64,000 nucleotides of DNA from Uranotaenia lowii (GCF_029784155.1 NC_073693.1:25270002-25334001); one strand, 5' to 3'. Shown: positions 11,159-24,076, counted from the stretch's first letter. Notes: generated from the sequence alone by a model not told the origin. Made by a program: numbers and translations.

Positions 11159-11975
11159 CAGTTTTTCACCATCATATTAAAAATTCGCTTTTTTTATGTT
11201 CTTAGTTTAGATCCCAAATGAATCTTTTTCCAATTTGACTTTTCTAAGGTCAAAAATATTCATTAGCTCGATCTGGATTTCTGAAGATCAATCTAAATTC
11301 CCTATAATTTGGCCTTCATATCTGTTAGCTTTTCTGTGTGATTTCAGCATTACTTTTTTTTATTTCCAGTTCTGTTTTTAAATTTCCGAAACTAAAATAA
11401 CTGAATCGTTTGCTTTCAATGTTTGAACTTGAAATTCACCAGCACACAACACGCCAGTACGCCACAATTTGAACATTTGAGACTAAAAATCACTCAACTG
11501 AATTTACAGAAAGCTGTTTATTATGCGCCATTCCTTTATTAAAATTTTTCTAGTAACAGTTTTAAAATTTCAGCCTTCCAACTCTCAAACTAATATATCC
11601 AAAAATAAAAGTTTTTAGGAAAGTTTAACAATGTCAAGTAAACGTAGTGTTGTTCAAATGCCATTTACTTAGCACAAGTCTACCAACATTTTTGTTGTTA
11701 TAAATTGTTAATTTTCTCACGGCTTACAAAAATTTGTGAAAATGGGTTGGTGAAAAGTCAGATTTTCAAGGTTATTTTTTTTACCTCTACAAGGTATGTC
11801 AAGCCGGGTAAAATTCTTTTGTTCACATCACTTTATCGTTATCCTAATGTTTTTCATGCTTTCTTGGAATATTTGATCTTTTTGAAAAACACGGCATTTA
11901 AACGATTTTTCGTTGAAAATTGGCTAATCAGTTTCAAGGCTTTTGCCGAAATCGAAAATCGACTTGAAACAAATT
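11159..11975. repeat. Diverged tandem duplication, copy 2 (~820 bp)
   Basis: Direct neighbour of copy 1, with the same landmark order and many small indels and substitutions, so the duplication is old. The 115-codon frame at 11705-12052 falls mostly within it, has no counterpart in copy 1 and is not a gene. Confidence 0.7.
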
Positions 11976-12369
11976 TGTTTTTTTTTTTAACGAGCCAGCA
12001 AGACAAAATGCTTCATACAGGTTTCATTTGTGATTTCAATTTGTATTCTTGAATTATTCTTTCTTGGTATGTTTCAAATTTCATGAAAGGATCGTCTTAA
12101 CTAGTTCACGAATTCTGTAAAAGGATGAAACGATTAGTACTAAAAATGATACACAATCAAAAAAACCCTGATGTTATATCTTAAATCACTTTATGTTTGC
12201 CGTCCTGCGGCTTGTCCATTATATCTATTGGTTCGTTTATGATTTTCAGTAGAGAGAATCAGAGTGTTGCCTATACAAAGGCGTTTAATTTCGCTAGTCT
12301 AATGGGAGCATGATGACTTTTTTGGAACAAAACGATTTCATGAAATTTTTCATTTCTGGAAATCTGCCA

Positions 12370-12815
12370 AATTAACGAAGAGACTTTCACCTATCTAACG
12401 CACTATTTAGGGAAGAAAAGTGATCGAGGGTTCATGAACACCTTTTTTGTTTTGAAGATTTGCGAAAAAAAAGGAAGTTTTTGAATTTTTATTAATAATT
12501 ATTCCTAAAAGCTTTAAAAGAAACTCTTTCCTATTAACCTTACTTTTAAGGAAAAAATCGTTCGAAGGGTCAATAACAACTTTTTTCTGAAAATTTTCGA
12601 GCAAAATACACAAGCAACTTTCAAAAATTTACACTTGTAATTATTCCTGGAAATAGTCATTTTTTAAAATTTGAAAACTATTGAGAAGACTCTCCATTAT
12701 CTAACGCACTTTTCAGGCAAAAATAACAATCGGGGGTCTAAGACAACTTTTTTTTGTTGATTTGTAAACAAAATACACGAGCAATAAAACAATTCATTTA
12801 GAATTATTCCTAAAA
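12370..12815. repeat. Three degenerate tandem copies, ~140-170 bp unit
   Basis: Landmarks recur three times: CTATCTAACGCACT (or CTATTAACCTTACTTT) at about 12392, 12530 and 12695; a TCG-GGGTC block followed by AACAACTTTTTT; CAAAATACAC; and AATTATTCCTAAAA. Spacing varies through indels. Confidence 0.65.
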
Positions 12816-13044
12816 ACTAAAAAAAATTTTTTTTTGAGTTAAGATGTATTGAAATTTTGTTTAAAAATAACTTATTACTCCAAAGATTGGGAAGGAAAAG
12901 TATTTTTTTAAATGTTAAGCCAAAAACTATAAATATCGAAAAAAAATTTAAATTGTCAATAAAAACTTTCCAGATTTAACTGAAAAAAAAAACACTTGCA
13001 ACATTGTAGAAAATTAACAAAAAAAAAACGATTATAAAACTATT

Positions 13045-13169
13045 TTCCTCATGATCATTTTTCCCAAGACACAATGCAGTTTTCAGTACAGGAAGGAAAG
13101 TTTAAATTGTATTTTTCTTCCCTAAACTCAGTACTGCATTGTGTCTTCGATTAAAACGATCATGAGGAA
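13045..13169. repeat. Imperfect inverted repeat forming a 125-nt hairpin
   Basis: The left arm starts TTCCTCATGATC at 13045 and includes AAGACACAATGCAG; it ends near 13089. The right arm (about 13129-13169) is its near-exact reverse complement, CTGCATTGTGTCTT then GATCATGAGGAA. Arms differ by small bulges and the loop is about 40 nt. It could be a tiny MITE or a structured RNA; it immediately adjoins the MITE starting at 13175. Confidence 0.8.
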
Positions 13170-13174
13170 CACAT

Positions 13175-13676
13175 AAGGTTGTCAGATTGCCCTGTTTTAT
13201 TCAGTTTTGCCCGCTTATGGAATTCAAAATTTGGAAACAGTCCAGCCCGGTCCAGCAACCCGGATTTCATTGAAAAATGCCCGGATTTTTTTTATTGAAA
13301 AAGGCCTGGATTTTCTCCGAGTTGATTCACTTTACTTGGCAAATCAAATAAGAAAGAACAAATAATGTGGTATTTTTTTTCCTCCCAAACGAAATTTTTT
13401 GAGCAAGTTTCATAAAAAATAATAATTAAATATTTTTTAGAATGGTTAAAATACGAATGAAAATCCGTCGATAAGTTTTGTTGAAAATTTTTTTTCCAAT
13501 TTTTTTCTTGATTTTTGTTGAGTTATTTCTAGATTTTGTCAAAGTTTGCTCGTATATTGCCGGGATTTTATTTCGTCAATTTTTATATCAAATACCCGGG
13601 TTTTACCAGGTTTTTTTTTTAACTGCTCGGATTTGTACTGCCTGGATATGGCTGATAAAATTCTGGAATACACCTT
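13175..13676 (+). mobile_element. MITE-like element, family with AAGGTTGYCAGATTGCC terminus (copy A)
   Basis: Starts AAGGTTGTCAGATTGCCC and ends with GCTGATAAAATTCTGGAATAC. The interior has the family's recurrent GCCCGGATTTT-type words, a TTTTTTGAGCAAGTTTCA block and a GATTTTTGTTGAGTTAT block, all shared with copies at 40443, 40857 and 61776. No transposase frame. Confidence 0.75.
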
Positions 13677-15365
13677 TATATCAAATTTTGGGTAAACTTT
13701 TTTCAGTGTTGTCAGATATTTTAACAGCCTATTTTAGAAAAAAATTATTGACAACTTAAAAATTTTCATTGAAAAACACACAGTTTTATCAATATTTAAA
13801 TAACAAATATTTTCATCATAATGTTTGGAGCTATTATTCATTCTTGAAGGAAATTCATCATATCTTAGTTTAGCTGAAAATGGAGTATTTGAAGTTCATT
13901 TTCATTCATCAATTCATACATCATCAAATTTATTACTCATCATTACATTGTTTCTCCCTCAAAATATGTTTGTTGCTTGGAAATATTTTGGTGTAGTTGT
14001 AAAGAATTTAAAAAAAAAACATAATGTTTTAATTATTCAAGAATTTTTTAAGGCTTGTGCAGTGTGACTAAAAAAAAGCTTTTGGTAATGATAAAAAGAT
14101 GTTATTTTGAATAATTCCACAAAAAATGTTACTTTCTATCATCAAGTTTCTATTTTTTACAATGTTAAAAGCACATTACTAGCTCATATTCCTTTTTCTA
14201 TATAATTTTCGAAGTTTTAACAAGCACACATTATCTTTTCAGGGCCAGGACTATTTCTAGAAATCTGTCAGTATTTTAAGTTCAGACCAGCTAGAATGAA
14301 GTGCAAATATTCTATCACAAATTATTGTATAGTTTAAATCTTAAAAAAAATAATTTGCCACACTGAAGTGACTAGTCGGATTTCTGAAATCTTTTGAAAT
14401 CAACTCAAAAGTGCTTTTTGTCTTCAAAAAAATTATCACAATAAATACACCTTTATAACAGTATTTTTTGATAACTTTTTACAGTGTTGCCAGTTATTTT
14501 TGCAGCTATATCTAGTCAAATTTTATTATAAATTATAATTTTCTTTAGAAGTTCACACATTTTTATCAAAATTTGAAGCTTAAAATGTTTTCATTATAAT
14601 GTTAAAAGTAATTATTTATTCTCAAAGGAATTTTTACACATCTAAGCTTGAAAATAGAATATTTGAAGTTTTTAGGAAAAATTGAGGAAAATAATATTTT
14701 CAAAACTTGCTCGTGAATTTTTTTACTGCTTTTTGTCTTAAATTAAAATGATTTAAGAAAATACACCTTTGATAAGATTTTTTTTTAATTTTTTTTCACA
14801 GTGTTGCCAGTTATTTTTGCAGCCTAATCTCAAAAATTTTTATTGAAAATTTAATTTTTTTTAAATTTACACATTGTTATCAAAATATGAAATTAAAAAT
14901 GTTTTCATTATAATGTTTGGGGTTGTTATTTATTTTTCATGGAATTCTCTCACAGCTTAGCTTGAAAATGGAATTGGTTAAAGGAAGTTTTATGGAAAAA
15001 TGAGGATTTTATGAAATCCTAGCATTGTTTGTGTATTTTTTTAACTGTTTTTTGTATTAAGTAAAAATGATCATAGAGAACATAGCTTTAAAACAGTTAT
15101 TTTGGTCATTCTCTACAGTGTTGCAAGTTTTTTTTAACAGCTTTTTCTAGATTTTTTTTTATTGATAATTATGAAAATAAATCTTAGAAACCTACACATT
15201 TTTACCAAAATTTAAAGTCGAAAATGTGTTCCATCAGTCATTTTTTTTTATTTTTGAGGGAATTTAGTAACATCTTGGTATAAAAATGGAATATTTGAAA
15301 TTTTGAGGAATAAATTTTGGAAACAAAGATTTTTAAAACCTTGTTCGTGTATTTTGTTTGTTAAT
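13667..15365. repeat. Four degenerate copies of a ~320-bp repeat
   Basis: The block 'ACACCTTTATA - CAGTGTTGYCAG - TTTTGCAGC - ACACATTTTTATCAAAATTTGAA - ATGTTTTCATTATAATG - TTATTTATTCT - AATGGAATATTTGAA' recurs starting near 13667, 14446, 14761 and 15081. The last three are in tandem at about 315-320 bp. The first is separated by extra sequence (about 14070-14445). Confidence 0.7.
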
Positions 15366-16686
15366 AAAAAAAATTGATCTTGACTCTTCGATCAATTTTT
15401 TCCTGAAAGTGCATTGGATAGTAAAGAGTACCCTTTAAAATTAGGCAACTTAGCAGAGATCCCAATTTTTCCTTTTTTTAAATTCTTAAAAAAAGTCACC
15501 TTGAAAGAATAAAGATATCTAGTTCAAACATAAATTTAAGTTTCTCTAATCAATTTTTTTTCAAGTAAGATCTGAATTTTACAGCTTCTGTGAAATTTAA
15601 AAACAAAGAATAGAAAAATCGCTCGGGTTTCACAAGAAGGCTCTTTGAATATGGAGATTTTTAATTACAGATGAATGTTCATTTTATTGATTCCAAATTT
15701 TGATATGTTTCGATCAGAAGCTTCCGGATTGATTTTTCTTACAGCGGATGAGAAGAAAATTGAATTTTTTATGAGAAATGTTTTTACAAATTTCTTTATC
15801 TTAGTACTTGCGATGAATTAAAATTAACATACATTTTTTCCACTCTTGGTGTGGCAGCAAGGTAATTTGAAAGCTTCCGAAAGGAAAACAACAAAAATAC
15901 TTATCAAGCAAGAATATTGTTTCTTTTTAAAAATTTGTACAATCATTTCAATTATGTCATGTTTTCTATATTTGAAACGTTGACTCAACTCTTTTTGGAA
16001 AAAATTGGATAAAAAATTTACGACTTTTCAAAATAAAATTAGCCTAGATTTAGCCAATTTAAAAACACTCATCTTTCAATCTGCTTTTTGAAATCACATT
16101 TTGTGTGAAAAGATACTTCATTTTATTGCTTATTTTAGCCCTGAACTGGACCGGATAATTGGTGTTAAAAATATTTCAAATTTTAAAAACTTAGAAGCTT
16201 GTTTTGCTCAATGCCATCTGATTAAAATAATAAATGCATGTTTTTTTTTTTTTATTTCAAACAAACGTATTGCGTGTTGAAACCGCATTCAGAGCGCCTT
16301 TTATAGGACTGCAAAGTACAGTTAGCATTTAACGCTCATAATATGTTTATTTTGAAATCAATTTTTGGTTTTGATTACTCTGGTGAGCAATAAGTAGAGA
16401 GACTACACCACTTAGTTTCAAACTATAATTATCTATACATTTTTTGGAATTGACTCATTTGAAATTTCACCATCGACAGGCCTTAAAAAAGTTGTCTCCC
16501 GAAGTATAAAATAACCACTTTTCAAAATTCCGTATCTTCAAAGGTAGTACCAATAAATGACAATAAAACCATCTCCAAATGATACTATTCTGATTGACTG
16601 AAAAGAGGCGGTTTCGATTAACTTTTTTTGTTCGGGTCGGTCTTTTTCGTGGCACCGAAAAAAGCAACTCATTTCGGCACTTCAAT

Positions 16687-16696
16687 TCATCCCCCC
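16687..16696 (-). promoter_or_regulatory. GGGGGGATGA motif site 1
   Basis: Reads TTCATCCCCCC on the plus strand; extended minus match GGGGGGATGAATTG. Confidence 0.6.
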
Positions 16697-16853
16697 ACAC
16701 CCGTTTGCACTTAAGAACTGACAGAGTAAAAAACCGTATTCCAAGGTGGCAAAGTAGAAATTATAATTTTCCTTTCCTTGTGCTAGAGGCTCTAATTTTC
16801 GGTAGGACAACTTTAGAACTTTTTGGAAAAAAAAACTAAACAACAATGAGTAA

Positions 16854-16863
16854 GGGGGGATGA
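16854..16863 (+). promoter_or_regulatory. GGGGGGATGA motif site 2
   Basis: GTAAGGGGGGATGATTG; about 160 bp from site 1 and in the opposite orientation. Confidence 0.6.
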
Positions 16864-19800
16864 TTGAGGGAATTTCGCCTTCCTCAGCGACGTGTCACGA
16901 TGGAAAAAGGGAAAAAAATTATGGGGACAGGTAAATTTAGTGAACTGTCTCCCGTCTCTTTTTTCTCGGTGTTGTTTTTTTTCCGTTTTCATTTTGGCAC
17001 CAGGCTAGAAAATAGCGGGTGGAAAAGAGTGAAAACCAAGTGACGCTGCAAATGTGTTTCCAAGTGTGAACACAATAACAAACACGACACGACACGCTGC
17101 GTCACGCGATCTCGCGGGTTCGGGTATTTTTGCGTTTTTGTTTTTTCAACGCGGACTCAGTAGGAATGTTTGAAAATAGAAATAGTCATGAATGGGTTAG
17201 AATTTTTGTTTGGGCGATGAGTTTTAATTGATTTCATTGAATGTGTTTTTTTTTTACAAAAATTATTCACAGTTATATCATTTGTCATCAATCTCCAGTG
17301 ATCTAAGCTAGTGTAACACCTGAAAAACCTACATTAAAATTAAAATAAAAAAAAGACTCTCCTTTAGAAGGATAATAAACCTAAAAATACCGTTAAAGAA
17401 TCAGTTCCTAACAGTACATTCTAGTTTTCGTGGATTGAGAGTACTATTAAGTTATATCCTAAAAATGACTGTTCTAAAAAAAAAAAACAAAAATGTTTTA
17501 AGTCATACTAATTATGCTTATTATCAACAGAATGCCTGTAACTGCCTTATATTGATGTACCATAATCAGTTGATTTCTACCAGGAATAGTTTTCTAAGGA
17601 AGAGGATTCGTTTACCTTTTAAATTGGTAACTTAGATAGTCCAATTTTGTAATTTTTTTTTTCATACTCTCACTAATGGTATTCTGGGTAGTTAAAATCT
17701 GTAACACAAAACATGTTACTAAAGAAAACATTTCGTCATACGAACGCTAGATAGATTTTGTAGAACAACAAAATGGTTCTCGGATATGAAGGATGGTTCA
17801 CAAAAAAAACGCTATTTCTACAAACTAGGAGAAAAATTTGATTTTTTTTGTAAATTTAGGGTTTCTATATGAAAGTAGCAGATTTTTTTCGGGTCTAGGT
17901 AGGGCGATTATATGAAAGGATTTGGATTTTGGGATCGGTGGAAAACTGTTCAGCATTTGAAGAAAAATCAGTTCTATACTAGTTCAGTTCTATAAAAATG
18001 TATGAAACTCCCACTCGAAAATCACACAAAATTCAGAATAAATAGTTTTTTTTCAATATGACATCAAACTGTAAGATTAAAATTTCATTGACAAACGCAC
18101 GCACACACAGCTATCAATAGTCTGTTTCTATTTCGATGAGTTGGTAAAATACTATTCTAGAATTTATTTTCAGATGTAGTTTTGATGAAGTTTTTTTTCG
18201 CTCTTAAATACTAATGATAGTCGATATCTAACACACAGCTATCTCCACTCCTCTATCCATAAACATTGGAATGGCAGACATGTTTTTCGTCCATTTTTTC
18301 ATTATTTAAAAAGCACTCCAAGCAGCTTACAATGTTTCATTTCCGGCCAGCGTTGTTCGATTATTAAAACTAATATCTCCATTGTTGCCTTTTGGCTTGT
18401 CAAAGTTTGATTGTTTTTTTTTATACAGATTTTCAAAAAAAAGACACATCACGCGGCAAACGGTAGAAAAACAACAAAACGTCACTCTCAACACCAGATG
18501 GAAGTTTGGAAAAACGGAGGGGTTCAAAAGGTGAAACAAAAATTTTCCAACAGTAAAAAAACAAACAATGGATCGAAATTAAATAGGGTGGGTAACAGAA
18601 AAAATGGCGGAAAATCAAACTGAAACTTTTCAACGGGTAACCAATTGACAGATGGGGTTCGTGAATTGTTTTAAGTTTTTTTTTTTGTGTCTGCTTCTGT
18701 TCAATTTTCCACTCTTTTGTTTCCTCATGATTGAACATTGTCTTGGGTGTTTGCTGTCAATTAAGTTGCTCGCTGAGCTGGAGAATTTTTGTCAAAAAAA
18801 AAAAAAAACGAAAACAGTTTCCAATAGATTCCATTTTGTTTCAAAACTAATATTTTACTTTTCAATCAAACTTTGACTTCGTTTTTGATTTTTGTCCTTT
18901 CTTTTTCTATAAACAACAACTGTTATGCTCAACCTAAGTGTTGATTTTTTTTTTCAAATGAAAACCTAGAAAACGCCATCAAACTGTTCTACAACTCTGG
19001 TAAAATGAGTATTAAAAAAATTTCTAAAAACGAATCAATCAAAGATTTCTTAAGATTATACTTGGAATGAAAAGTCGAAATCGCACAGCAGCAAAACATT
19101 TTTTAAAAAAAATATCACAGTACTCTCCTTGTTAGTATTTTTCAATTTTTTTTCCATTTTCTTCGGTTTTGTCTCCGATTGGAGTGTTATCTTCTTCCAT
19201 TCCCAGACATTCGTGGGGAGGAAAGCCTTTGATTTGGGGTTTATTTTTCCGGTGCTGTCCAGTTGTCACAGCTCGTGTTATTTCGGGCCTTCCTGCTGTC
19301 CCAACTCACAGTCACACTCATATAGCATAAGCACAGGCGTAAGAGCAGAGAGAAGAAAAAAAAACACAACCCCGGACGCTTCGTTGAACCGTTGCCAGTT
19401 TTGAAGTTAACACTTCCGAATTTTGGTTTTTGTTCCTTCTATTCGAATTTTTTGAGCGGTGTTGTTGTGTTTTTTTTTGTCCTCCCGCCCGAAAATATCA
19501 TTTTTGACAGTTTTGATTTCCGAAAGCGTTTTTTTTTTTTTGTTGCGTTCGTTGTTGTTATCACGAGTTTTTCCTGACAGAAACCGACAATTTTTTTGCC
19601 CAAACGATTGTGTTGTTGTATGCGATTGAACAGACCCCGGGAATGGCGCCGATCATTTCAGGCCAAAGGAAAGGAAATCAGCAGCCATCTTAAGTTGTTT
19701 GTCGATTAAGTGGATGAGTTGAATTTGGCCCGGGGTAGGAAAAAGTTTTGAAGGATTTACTTCGCATCGGATATGATTGGTCATGTCAAGAGTTCCATTT

Positions 19801-20050
19801 TTGAAGGAAATCAGCCAATGTATGATGACGAGAAGGAAAAAATCGTTTATAGAAAAGGTTGAGGAAAGATGGAAAGTAAGTTTGGGTTTTCAGGCAAATT
19901 AACATAAAATGGTTAAAATAAAAAAAAAAAAATAAATGTTCCGAAACATCACAGAAAAAAAACATCTGATTCCTAATTTGCAAACTTTTATTTCCAAACT
20001 AAAACGCCTACACTTATGTAAGAAGAATAAGAAAACCGATCAACTAATTA

Positions 20051-23000
20051 TCAAAATTGTCAAAATTGTCAAAATTGTCAAAATTGTCAAAATTGTCAAA
20101 ATTGTCAAAATTGTCAAAATTGTCAAAATTGTCAAAATTGTCAAAATTGTCAAAATTGTCGAAATTGTCAAAATGGTCAAAATTGTCAAAATTGTCAAAA
20201 TTGTCAAAATTGTCAAAATTGTCAAAATTGTCAAAATTGTCAAAATTGTCAAAATTGTCAAAATTGTCAAAATTGTCAAAATTGTCAAATTGTCAAAATT
20301 GTCAAAATTGTCAAAATTGTCAAAATTGTCAAAATTGTCAAAATTGTCAAAATTGTCAAAATTGTCAAAATTGTCAAAATTGTCAAAATTGTCAAAATTG
20401 TCAAAATTGTCAAAATTGTCAAAATTGTCAAAATTGTCAAAATTGTCAAAATTGTCAAAATTGTCAAAATTGTCAAAATTGTCAAAATTGTCAAAATTGT
20501 CAAAATTGTCAAAATTGTCAAAATTGTCAAAATTGTCTCAATTGTCAAAATTGTCAAAATTGTCAAAATTGTCAAAATTGTCAATATTGTCAAAATTGTC
20601 AAAATTGTCAAAATTGTCAAAAATGTCAAAATTGTCAAAATTGTCAAAATTGTCAAAATTGTCAAAATTGTCGAAATTGTCAAAATTGTCAAAATTGTCA
20701 AAATTGTCAAAATTGTCAAAATTGTCAAAATTGTCAAAATTGTCAAAATTGTCAAAATTGTCAAAATTGTCAAAATTGTCAAAATTGTCAAAATTGTCAA
20801 AATTGTCAAAATTGTCAAAATTGTCAAAACTGTCAAAATTTTCAAAATTGTCAAAAATGTCAAAATTGTCAAAATTGTCAAAATTGTCAAAATTGTCAAA
20901 ATTGTCAAAAAAATGGTCAAAATTGTCAAAATTGTCAAAATTGTCAAAATTGTCAAAATCGTCAAAATTGTCAAAATTGTCAAAATTGTCAAAATTGGCA
21001 AAATTGTCGAAATTTTAAAAATTTTCAAAATTTTCAAAATTGTCAATATAGCCAAATTTGTCAAAATTGTCAATATTGTCAAAATTGTCAAAATTGTCAA
21101 AATTGTCAAAATTGTCAAAATTGTCAAAATTGTCAGAATTGTCAAAATTGTCAAAATTGTCAAAATTGTCAAAATTGTCAAAATTGTCCAAATTGTCAAA
21201 ATTGTCAAAATTGTCAAAATTGTCAAAATTGTCAAAATTGTCAAAATTGTCAAAATTGTCGAAATTGTCAAAATTGTCAAAATTGTCAAAATTGTCAAAA
21301 TTGTCAAAATTGTCAAAATTGTCAAAATTGTCAAAATTGTCAAAATTGTCAAAATTGTCAAAATTGTCAAAATTGTCAAAATTGTCAAAATTGTCAAAAT
21401 TGTCAAAATTGTCAAAATTGTCAAAATTGTCAAAATTGTCAAAATTGTCAAAATTGTCAAAATTGTCAAAATTGTCAAAATTGTCAAAATTGTCAAAATT
21501 GTCAAAATTGTCAAAATTGTCAAAATTGTCAAAATTGTAAAAATTGTCAAAATTGTCAAAATTGTCAAAATTGTCAAAATTGTCAAAATTGTCAAAATTT
21601 TCAAAATTGTAAAAATTGTCAAAATTGTCAAAATTGTCAAAATTGTCAAAATTGTCAAAATTGTCTCAATTGTCAAAATTGTCAAAACTGTCAAAATTGT
21701 CAAAATTGTCAAAATTGTCAAAATTGTCAAAATTGTCAAAATTGTCAAAATTGTCAAAATTGTCAAAATTGTCAAAATTGTCAAAATTGTCAAAATTGTC
21801 AAAATTGTCAAAATTGTCAAAATTGTCAAAATTGTCAAAATTGTCAAAATTGTCAAAATTGTCAAAATTGTCAAAATTGTCAAAATTGTCAAAATTGTCA
21901 AAATTGTCAAAATTGTCAAAATTGTCAAAATTGTCAAATTTGTCAAAATTGTCAAAATTGTCAAAATTGTCAAAATTGTCAAAATTGTTAAAATTGTCAA
22001 AATTGTCAAAATTGTCAAAATTGTCAAAATTGTCAAAATGGTCAAAATTGTCAAAATTGTCAAAATTGTCAAAATTGGCAAAATTGTCAAAATTGTCAAA
22101 ATTGTCAAAAATGTCAAAATTGTCAAAATTGTCAAAATTGTCAAAATTGTCAAAATTGTCAAAATTGTCAAAATTGTCAAAATTGTCAAAATTGTCAAAA
22201 TTGTCAAAATTGTCAAAATTGTCAAAATTGTCAAAATTGTCAAAATTGTCAAAATTGTCAAAATTGTCAAAATTGTCAAAATTGTCAAAATTTTCAAAAT
22301 TGTCAAAATTGGCAAAATTGTCAAAATTGTCAAAATTGTCAAAAATGTCAAAATTGTCAAAATTGTCAAAATTGTCAAAATTGTCAAAATTGTCAAAATT
22401 GTCAAAATTGTCAAAATTGTCAAAATTGTCAAAATTGTCAAAATTGTCAAAATTGTCAAAATTGTCAAAATTGTCAAAATTGTCAAAATTGTAAAAATTG
22501 TCAAAGTTGTCAAAATTGTCAAAATTGTCAAAATTGTCAAAATTGTCAAAATTGTCAAAATTGTCAAAATTGTCAAAATTGTCAAAATTGTCAAAAGTGT
22601 CAAAATTGTCAAAACTGTCACAATTTTCAAAATTGCAATATTGTCAAAATTGTCAAAATTGTCAAAATTGTCAAAATTGTCAAAATTGTCAAAATTGTCA
22701 AAATTGTCAAAATTGTCAAAATTGTCAAAATTGTCAAAATTGTCAAAATTGGCAAAATTGTCAAAATTGTCAAAATTGTCAAAAATGTCAAAATTGGCAA
22801 AATTGTCAAAATTGTCAAAATTGTCAAAATTGTCAAAATTGTCAGAATTGTCAAAATTGTCAAAATTGTCAAAATTGTCAAAATTGTCAAAATTGTCAAA
22901 ATTGTCAAAATTGTCAAAATTGTCAAAATTGTCAAAATTGTCAAAATTGTCAAAATTGTCAAAATTGTCAAAATTGTCAAAATTGTCGAAATTGTCAAAA

Positions 23001-24076
23001 TTGTCAAAATTGTCAAAATTGTCAAAATTGTCAAAATTGTCAAAATTGTCAAAATTGTCAAAATTGTCAAAATTGTCAAAATTGTCAAAATTGTCAAAAT
23101 TGTCAAAATTGTCAAAATTGTCAAAATTGTCAAAATTGTCAAAATTGTCAAAATTGTCAAAATTGTCAAAATTGTCAAAATTGTCAAAATTGTCAAAATT
23201 GTCAAAATTGTCAAAATTGTCAAAATTGTCAAAATTGTAAAAATTGTCAAAATTGTCGAAATTGTCAAAATTGTCAAAATTGTCAAAATTTTCAAAATTG
23301 TCAAAATTGTCAAAATTGTCAAAATTGTCAAAATTGTCAAAATTGTCAAAATTGTCAAAAATGTCAAAAATGTCAAAATTGTCAAAATTGTCAAAATTGT
23401 CAAAATTGTCAAAATTGTCAAAATTGTCAAAATTGTCAAAATTGTCAAAATTGTCAAAATTGTCAAAATTGTCAAAATTGTCAAAATTGTCAAAATTGTC
23501 AAAATTGTCAAAATTGTCAAAATTGTCAAAATTGTCAAAATTGTCAAAATTGTCAAAATTGTCAAAATTGTCAAAATCGTCAAAATTGTCAAAATCGTCA
23601 AAATTGTCAAAAAAAAATGGTCAAAATTGTCAAAATTGTCAAAAAAATGGTCAAAATTGTCAAAATTGTCAAAATCGTCAAAATTGTCAAAATTGTCAAA
23701 ATTGGCAAAATTGTCGAAATTTTAAAAATTTTCAAAATTTTCAAAATTGTCAATAAAGCCAAATTTCTCAAAATTGTCAATATTGTCAAAATTGTCAAAA
23801 TTGTCAAAATTGTCAAAATTGTCAAAATGGTCAAAATTGTCAAAATTGTCAAAATTGTCAAAATTGTCAAAATTGTCAAAATTGTCAAAATTGTCAAAAT
23901 TGTCAAAATTGTCAAAATTGTCAAAATTGTCAAAATTGTCAAAATTGTCAAAATTGTCAAAATTGTCAAAATTGTCAAAATTGTCAAAATTGTCAAAATT
24001 TTCAAAATTGCCGAAATTGTCAAAATTGTCAAAATTGTCAAAATTGTCAAAATTTTCAACATTGTCAAAATTTTAA
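20051..24076 (+). repeat. 4-kb array of 9-bp satellite, unit AAAATTGTC
   Basis: Roughly 445 head-to-tail units with sparse point variants and occasional phase slips (for example 20287 and 22634). It is the reverse complement of the array at 6862-7108. Variant combinations repeat at higher-order distances. Five of six frames lack stops, giving spurious open frames up to 781 codons of VKI, SKL, NCQ or TIL repeats. No coding interpretation is warranted. Confidence 0.98.

Larger units (their letters stand above)
15366..20050. other. AT-rich sequence with small GC-richer islands, no gene seen
   Basis: 16850-17160 and 19190-19740 are GC-richer; the former contains motif copies described separately and a CG-rich patch near 17095-17130. 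Apart from the two motif sites I found no repeats, RNA genes or exons. Short frames here carry no recognisable domain. Confidence 0.45.

Noticed and set aside
20285..22630. 781-codon minus-strand and 775-/644-codon plus-strand open frames
   Set aside because: They are generated by a 9-bp unit lacking stops in five of six frames. All translations are TIL, VKI, SKL or NCQ repeats, with overlapping frames on both strands, and there is no start context or flanking gene structure.
20051..24076. CRISPR-like or centromeric array
   Set aside because: There are no spacers between units, which are contiguous 9-mers. Length and context are those of an intronic satellite, and nothing else suggests a centromere.
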